In this document: piece after piece, positions 19,096-25,567 of the stretch
Layout of the letters: the number at the start of each line of letters is the position of its first letter
Position numbering within the stretch: position 1 is the stretch's first letter
Source: Sphaerosporella brunnea
Lineage: Eukaryota > Ascomycota > Pezizomycetes > Pezizales > Pyronemataceae
Direction: 5' to 3'
Assembly (NCBI GenBank): GCA_008704415.1
Contig: VXIS01000487.1
Span: forward strand, 1 to 25,567
DNA length: 25,567 nt
The notes under the pieces: model-generated
What the model saw: the letters and a program-made list of their open reading frames with translations, nothing else
The model's database searches: none
Told to the model about the DNA's origin: nothing
Program-made: the position numbers and the translations under genes

Positions 19096-19381
19096 CTTCT
19101 TTTTACTTTTTATTGTTCTGCCTTTCCTCCGGTATGTAGGTCCACGGTAATTCCTTGAGTACCGGTACCTATCAGCAGCAGGGGCCGGCAAAAGTTTTTT
19201 GATACATCGGTAGGAAAGTAGGTACGTTGCTGCAATGCAATGGGCAGCAGCTGCTGCCCCACATACATTTATTGGTATGCAATTGCGATCGGAGCTGGGC
19301 AAAAGCCCGCGTATCAAGCCTCATTGCCCTATGTGGAAGCAAAAGGAAATAAAGAAAAGGTTGTTGCTCTGCATCCTGCAG

Positions 19382-19398
19382 ACACACACACACACACA
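19382..19398 (+). repeat. (AC)n microsatellite
   Basis: Seventeen bases of alternating AC. Shorter ACAC runs recur near 20010, 20640 and 21155. Confidence 0.85.
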
Positions 19399-22180
19399 TT
19401 CAGAAGAGAGGAAGGAGGGGGGATGAAAGAAAGAAAAAAAATGTGAGCAAGAAGAGGATCGAGAAGGAAAATGTGAGGTGATCTTGCGTATTCACCAACG
19501 AGGAAATCGGGCCAACCAGGAGGGCGCAGAGTGATGCGAGGCAGGGCCACCCCCCCCCCATCTCTCTGCGTTCTTGGGCAGTCCCGAGCGAAAGAAGCAC
19601 AATCGATCCAGGACCAAATAATATTGTGGCTGGCGGCAAAATAAAACAAGTTGGGCTGGGAGTTTTGATCCAGCCTGCTCTGCATGTGTCTTGTTTCGGA
19701 TGTTGCTCGTACGGTTTTTGCATACAAACCCCTCCCCCGGTCAGTTTCCCAACTTGTCTCAGCGGACCCGTTTCTGTCGACCCCCCCCGCCGGTTCGCCC
19801 CTTTTTGGCGTGGGCACGCGCGCGCGCAAGAGAGACAATGGAATTGAATGCACAAACAGAGGACATTTGGCTCATCGATAACGGACAGGCAAGGCAGCCA
19901 GCCAAGACAAGACGTCTGTGGGTAGCGTATCTGTACAAAGTACTCTATCTACTGTGTGCAGCGGACGTTCAAAGTCCGGGCGGGCCGTGGCGGCGCCTAT
20001 GTACCAAGCACACACATACATAAACTACCCCGGAACAATGCCCGCGCGGACGTCGCGGACCTTGGACCCGGACCTCGGTGCATTTGGCGCGTTTAAACGC
20101 CCACTATCTACTCTGGAAATCTCCGATGGGTGGTTGTTGGGGGGTTCCAGCGCCATGACTCGGTAACACACCCACTCAACCCACCCACGCGCCTCGTGTC
20201 ACTCCGCTCCGCTGACTCTGAATCGTGGTGTGTGTGTGTTGTCCCTCCTTCTTTCTTTTCGGATGTTGACAAGCGAGGTTTGGTACATAGCATTTTTACC
20301 TGCTGCTGTTGCTGAAAAGTCGTGAGCGAGCTGACGAATATTTTGGGACTCTGCCACCAGAGCCCTGAACAGTTCCTATGTGTCCGACATGTATGTACCC
20401 CAAGATTGGTCGACCCCCATGCCGTTTTTTCGTGTCCGTCAGCACACACGGGTCGATGATGGATGCTGCGGGGAGATTTTAATTATTTTTCCTTCTGCTT
20501 CTGAACACGGTCGTTGGGGTAACGGCGAGATCACCCCTACCTTATTTTATTTATATAAGTATGGACTGGATGAACGAGTGGGTCTGGTTCGCAACAAGAA
20601 AGGATATGTTTGTTGTACTTTTCCACCACAAAAAGAACACACACACACACGCAGAAATTGATGCTGCTGCTGCTGCTGTTGTTTTACTGTTCGTCCGCAG
20701 GTGGGGTGTAGCCGTGGATAACTACTACTTCTTAATATGTAGATCTTTCTGCCATTTCGTCTGGATAAACGGCTTCGCAGTCAGTCCGTCGTTTCAAGCC
20801 CAACGCCCGTTGCATCTCGCTTCGCCCACCGGTATGGCTCCTGGGATTTGGGATTTGGGAGACCCCCCCCCCCCCCCAAACGTTTCCCAGGGTAGGCTTG
20901 CCTATATGCCTATGTGTAATGTACACTTGGTAGTATCTATGTTGTGATTTTAACCGGCCGGCACGTACACACAATAGAATGAATCCGCAAACGCCGCGTG
21001 CACATGGGATCTCTGATCTCTTCCCCGCACCAGGATGAGAAAGATGTGCTGTGCTGTTCAAGGAATTGGAGTAGTGCCGAAAGGATTCCCGTCGTGCCTC
21101 ACGGCCGCGGCGGCGGCAAGAGGGTGGATGGATGAGGCCCTGAATGGTATCACACACACGCACACTTTGGAGGGACACGTACCACGACGACGACAACCAG
21201 CCAGCCCACGAGGGAAAAGGGCGGAAAATAAAAAATACCGCAGAAGATATGTTCTTACGTACTTCGGGCCTAAGGCGGGGGCGCTTAACTTAACACATAC
21301 CACCTCGGAATGTAACTACTTACGATACAAAGTATCATTTGTGGGGGGTTCGTGATCCGACAAGATTGGCGAGGCAAGAACTAATCAATATTCTGATCTG
21401 CTGCGGCGCATATACGTCACGTGAGCATTGATCTTGCAGTTGGACCACAAAACAACGGACGATAGCTATAGACATAACGGTACCTAGAGACAGCTTGCCA
21501 TTGTCGGCAAAGCTTTAGGAGCGGTTTTTATTGTTAAACAGCTATGCGGCTCTGCGGGCCGTCCCATCTGCGCGTGGCTCCACGCGCAGTGCTTTGGTGT
21601 TCGTAGTAAATGTTTCTGGAAGAGCAGCGCGAGCTCGTTACAGGATGTAAGTGGTTGTGGACTTGTATAATACCTGTGTTTAGAGATTTCGGGCGAATGT
21701 TTTTGATGCGTCCGAGCGGAACACTGCGCAACGTCGTCGTCTGACCTGTTACATGCAAGTACGTAGTAACTATAACTCCGTGTGTGAGTCCGAACGTTGG
21801 CGAAGAAAGGCGCTGTATTTTCCGAATTCCGCGATACGATAGATCATGGGGTTGTCGGATTTCGAATTTCCGCAAAGTTTCTTCGCCTTTCGGGCCCCAA
21901 CAAGCTTTCCTTAATTGTCCGGCCTTGCAGAGATCGACCGGAGGTACCATATGGGCCACTACACACCACGAGGGGCCGGGTGGTCCGTTTTCCTCGCACT
22001 CTGTGTGTGCCGATCCGACTGGCCGGTCGCCAGGCTGCGTAAGCAACCCTGCCTACCCTGGAGCAGGCACATACCTCGACCTAACCTGTTCGAAATGCAT
22101 GGCCGTCGAATCAAGATCTCACGCAATCTTGACATCTGGAATGGCTGTTTGGGACGACAAAAAGCCCTATTGGGATCTGT

Positions 22181-22181
<1 letters not shown>

Positions 22182-22212
<31 letters not shown>
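22182..22212 (+). repeat. T31 homopolymer
   Basis: The longest homopolymer in the window. I found no target-site duplication or element body beside it, so a retroposon tail is not supported. Confidence 0.85.
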
Positions 22213-23367
22213 CTTCGGATGATTCCCTGATATGAGGCGGTGATAGGCCAGGTTTCGCACGCGCTGTGTGAGATGGATATGTCGCGGAGAGTGCGCGCAA
22301 GGCCGGAAGCTAAAAACCCGCTAGCGTCCCTGCTCTGCGTGTGGTTCCAGGGTTGCTGCTGCTCCCCATCTGGAGAAAAAAAAAAGGCGCCGAGAAAGCT
22401 CCAGTCGGCAGCAGTCTTTTGCCCTCGGCGATCTCTTCTGAGCGTTCTTTCTGTCCTTGCCACTCGCTCGTTCAAGGCGGCACGCTACCCCGCCGGTGCT
22501 GCTAGTTTGGGATCCCTCCACCCAACTGCTTTTGACCGACGGGCTTGGGCCCCCCGCGTCCCATCCCTTTCCGTCGCTTGCCTCCAGAACGATGCACAGG
22601 GTGTCAGGATACATCTAGCACGTATGTATGCTGGTGCTGGTCGGGCCATCGGCGTCAGAAGCGAGTCAGGCTACTCGGCATCGATTCTGGTTCGTGGTCT
22701 GCGTCGAGGAAAATCGCCCGTAACCGTTGGAGCTTAGCTGCTGCATGTAACTCGAATCAACGATCATGAGATATGCATGCGAGTGATGATGGTCCCGCTA
22801 GGAAGGGCTGCTAGGCAGGCACCAGTGGCCTCCCCCGCCCCCCCCCTCGCACATATCTTCGCATCGTGTCGCCTTGTAGCTGCGTCGTTAGCAGCGCTGT
22901 AGTGCTGCGGTCCTGGCGATTTGTTGTGTGCATGTGCGAGCCTAGAGACGGTGGTCGCGACATTCAAAATACCCCTGCGTCGGTCGAGTGATAAGCGTGA
23001 CTCTTCCTATTTTGACCGCTTAGCGACATTGTCCCCCCAGAAGCCGGTAATTCATCTCCACAACCAGGAGGAGTTTCGACGAAAGGAGGCTGTTGGTCGA
23101 TAGAGCGAGCGACAAGTAGTCGAATTACAGCGTTCTTTTGAAAAATCACTTTTTTGCGGGCGCGGTAAATCCGTCCAAAGTCAGGGCACCCAAACCCCTC
23201 CGGGTTTAGGTGTCTCCAACCATATCTTAGACGGCGCTGAGAAGCCAATCGAACGAAGCAACCAACAACCCCAGTCAGCAACGGCGTATCAGCAACAGCA
23301 ATATCGAGCAACGGCAGCGCGGCCCATCCCTCGCATAAGCCGGTCGCATCTCATCGATAGAAGAGCG

Positions 23368-23440
23368 CATACATACATACATACATACATACATACATCC
23401 ATCCATCCATCCATCCATCCATCCATACATACATACACAC
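23368..23440 (+). repeat. Compound (CATA)n(CATC)n(CATA)n tetranucleotide repeat
   Basis: About seven CATA units, then about seven CATC units, then CATA again, ending in ACAC. The switch in unit and back suggests a point change that spread by slippage. Confidence 0.9.
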
Positions 23441-24685
23441 ATTAGGTACATACATAGAGCAGGTATAGTTAGTGCATACAGCTATCGTGTAGAGCACACA
23501 GCTCTCCCTACATACTCACTACATACTCTAGTACTAATGCTGCCTGATCGTGAGGACGTTGAATTCTCTCCAATCACCGACACCGAGTCGCATTCTTTCG
23601 GTAATAACTGCTGTCGGGCTGCAGAGAGCCTAGGTATCTATGATTGCTGATTGCGACGCGGTGCGCCGTAAACGACACCAGCCAGCAGGCAGCCCCATGT
23701 GCGTTGCGAAGTAGGTACGTCCTTACTTGCTTGCCTATGTGCACGCTTCTGCCACATACTTTCTACCCAGTTGCAACAACTTGATGTAAACCGTTCAGGG
23801 TTCTATTGGCGGCGGCGTCGCGCAAATAATAAACAACAGTTTTCGCCGTCCCCACTCGTGTCGCCCGCCCGCCAGCTGCCGCCCAGCCACCACATGCATA
23901 CTTGAAGTGTCCACGGCCAAATGGCGGAACCATGGCTTTCTGGCTGGCTGGACGTGTCAGTGCACACTCACAAGCAATTTCCTCATCCAACCCAGCCCAA
24001 CCCAAAATGAACGCTCTTTCCCACCATCCGCCTGCCCCAGTCCAAGCCCGGACGCTCAATTCGGACCCTGCGTGTGGTGAGACCTTCCGCTGTCCAAGAG
24101 ACTCGCCCTTTGCCTCTCCCGCTGCGGAAAAAAAAAAAGCAAATCGGACCCCAAGCTGCAAGGTTGTTTATTTTTTTATTTTTCTTTCTTCCTCCGGGTC
24201 TTCCAGCAGCCAAAGTGATCCACAGGCGCTGCCTCGCACTGCCTCATTCCTTTTTCCTGTCGTCTCCTTGGAGCAGTTAGGTAGGTGCTCTGCTTCTTTC
24301 GCTTTTACTCGTCGCGGCAACGATTCTCTCCAGCCCAATTGCTGTCACCGAAAAAAAAAAATCCCCCGTCCGTTATATTATATTATGCTCACATGTCCCC
24401 CCTCCCCCTCCCCATTCTCCAGGTTCATCCGCAGTCCCGCCCGGAACCATTTTCTCTTGTTGCTGCGAACTCCGGTACCGACGACCAGCGACCGGCGGCC
24501 GCCCGGCAACTCGATACCGAACATCCACACCGGATTGCACCCCCCCCCCCCCTCCCCCCCAAGCGTCCCATGCAACCGCCAACTGAACACACCCAAGCTG
24601 CTACTGCAAGCCAATTGATACCTTCGTCTTCGATTGGTCTAGTGCCGCCTGTTTGATTTTGCTTGCGCGCCTAATCGGTCCTGGG

Positions 24686-24719
24686 AAAGAGAAAGAGAAA
24701 GAGAGAGAGAGAGAGAGAG
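24686..24719 (+). repeat. (GA)n-rich purine tract in the putative leader of the regulator gene
   Basis: GAAAGA units followed by nine or more GA units, lying 160-190 bp upstream of the ATG. GA tracts near fungal starts can be nucleosome-poor promoter elements; the role here is inferred. Confidence 0.7.
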
Positions 24720-24877
24720 CGACAGAGCGAGGACATCTTCTTTTGCAGTCAACTCGAACAGCTCCCCCACCGCCCCCCCCCCCCCCCAAAAAAAAAAACC
24801 CTCTCTTACATCCAACCCACCCATCCTCCAAAAAAAAAAAAAACTAATCCTCCCACCGAACACTTGTATTGTTCTAC

Positions 24878-25463
24878 ATGCATGCTCCCATGCAAACCTC
24901 TTCCAGTCAACGAGGTCTCCAGGTGCCGACTTCCTTTGGGGCACGACGATCGATATCCCACGATCTTGCCCGGTTCTCACTCGACCTAGCTCCAGACCGC
25001 CGTCCTTCAAATAAGGTGCCGTATCCTTCGCCGCCAATGTCGCATTCTCCTCCGCCATTGAACCCCCAGCCAGCAAATGATCAGAGGCCCCAGGCGACGA
25101 ATCCCGCCGTTTACAACTCTCACGGAGGGCACATGCAACCCAGCTATGGCTATGGCCATCGGTATCCGCAGGAGCAGCAACAGCAGCACCAGCAGCAGCA
25201 GCAAAAACAACAACAGCAACAGCAACAGCAACAGCCAACCCCATTCAGCGCTAACAGCTCATCACCTGGAGAACCCGAGAGCTTCCCAGCACCGTTCCCA
25301 TCAATTAGCAGTGAACATTTTCCGCCCTCCAGCATCTTGCTTCCTGGGAGATCTCCCTTTGTCCCGCAGCCGTCGTTCCCGCCTCCACCGCCGCCCAGGA
25401 GACCAAAATCGCATGTGGCTTCAGCCTGTGTCAACTGCAAGAAGGCCCATCTTGCCTGTGATA
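24878..25463 (+). CDS. Zn2Cys6 transcription factor, first coding exon (partial, 195 aa visible)
   Basis: The ATG at 24878 is the first after an in-frame stop at 24845-24847; a second ATG lies at 24890. The N-terminal 170 residues are low-complexity: Ser/Pro-rich, then a Gln/His tract from about residue 97 to 119 coded by mixed CAG and CAA, then Pro-rich with a PPPPPPRRPK stretch. Immediately after comes SHVASACVNCKKAHLACD, the first half of a fungal Zn2Cys6 binuclear cluster (CX2CX6C). The exon ends after the first base of the next codon at a GTACGT donor (25464). The remaining three Cys and any PAS or fungal-TF domain lie beyond the window. The KKAHLxCD spacing recalls the ERT1/AcuK-type clusters, but regulon or orthology cannot be claimed from half a motif. 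It is nuclear by inference. Confidence 0.85.
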
Positions 25464-25567
25464 GTACGTGGAAGCCCGTTCTCCTTTGTCTGGCTGGATT
25501 TGTTGGCCCTCCCGAGCTCTCCTGTCTTGCAACTCCCTATATCCGCGTTAGCCTCGTTTAGCCAGCA
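25464..25567 (+). other. Intron of the Zn2Cys6 gene, cut by the window end
   Basis: It begins GTACGTGG inside the zinc-cluster codons. The frame reads on for 32 codons of unrelated residues to a stop at 25559-25561, as expected of intron sequence. A possible acceptor (TTTAG or GCCAG) lies in the last ten bases but cannot be confirmed. Confidence 0.7.

Larger units (their letters stand above)
15680..24877. other. 9.2-kb gene-poor, repeat-rich region upstream of the Zn2Cys6 gene
   Basis: No frame here shows a recognisable domain, consistent codon preference or plausible splice structure; the longer ones run through homopolymers or simple repeats. The region contains many T, A, C and G runs, di- to tetranucleotide repeats, G-quadruplex-type runs and repeated words such as GCTGGCTGGCCGG (16699-16711 and 17799-17812, a variant at 16640-16657) and TAGGTA (at least six scattered copies). 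The first 150 bp is the Lon 3' UTR. From about 24370 to 24877 the sequence is C/T-rich, like a long promoter and leader of the regulator gene. Untranslated exons, a non-coding RNA or an unrecognised fast-evolving gene could lie here unseen. Confidence 0.55.

Noticed and set aside
21534..22046. 170-codon minus-strand frame in the gene-poor region
   Set aside because: It is the longest frame there without homopolymers, but no motif, leader or splice context is recognisable. It was kept out of the annotation for lack of support.
22182..22300. T31 as the tail of a minus-strand retroposon
   Set aside because: No target-site duplication, promoter boxes or reverse-transcriptase remnant was found beside it.
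23368..23440. CRISPR-like or telomeric repeat array
   Set aside because: It is a plain tetranucleotide microsatellite without spacers, and the unit is not the fungal TTAGGG telomere repeat.

Overview
The window looks like nuclear DNA of a filamentous ascomycete (Pezizomycotina). Genes are compact and carry mostly short (46-114 nt) GT-AG introns with CTAAC/CTGAC-type branch points. Promoters are pyrimidine-rich, there is no operon spacing, and the gene families are fungal: Mtr3, Spf31, an ECM4/GTO glutathione transferase, peroxisomal Lon and a Zn2Cys6 regulator. The class cannot be fixed from sequence reading alone.

Layout. (1) 1-912, minus strand: the N-terminal half of a pogo/CENP-B-like DDE transposase, broken by two in-frame stops and running off the left edge. 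A GC-rich repeat/hairpin patch at about 1055-1136 may mark the element end. (2) 2162-2752, plus: an unrecognised low-complexity protein with a CAG (Ala) tract and a repeat-rich leader. (3) 3551-9232: a five-gene block. Its two outer members (3551-4144 and 8648-9232, plus) are paralogous intronless RNase H-fold proteins that both lack the first catalytic Asp. They bracket an SDR oxidoreductase (minus), the exosome subunit MTR3 (minus) and, divergent from MTR3, the J-domain splicing factor SPF31/DNAJC8 (plus, with a 16-nt microexon). (4) 9726-10903, plus: a glutathionyl-hydroquinone reductase (ECM4/GTO) with two candidate starts, the longer one adding a presequence-like leader. (5) 11787-15679, plus: an eight-exon peroxisomal Lon protease ending in the PTS1 tripeptide SRL. 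(6) 15680-24877: about 9.2 kb with no gene I can support, very rich in homopolymers, microsatellites, G-runs and TAGGTA words. (7) 24878 to the right edge: first coding exon of a Gln/Pro-rich Zn2Cys6 transcription factor, cut inside its zinc cluster by an intron.

Functional reading. MTR3 and SPF31 share a roughly 200-bp divergent promoter and both act in nuclear RNA processing. The GTO-type enzyme and peroxisomal Lon are stress and organelle housekeeping genes with no visible shared control. Nothing indicates a secondary-metabolite cluster. The least ordinary items are the degenerate RNase H-like pair with its conserved 3' flanks, and the very long repeat-laden region upstream of the Zn2Cys6 gene. 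Exon joins were worked out by eye from splice signals, reading frame and family motifs.
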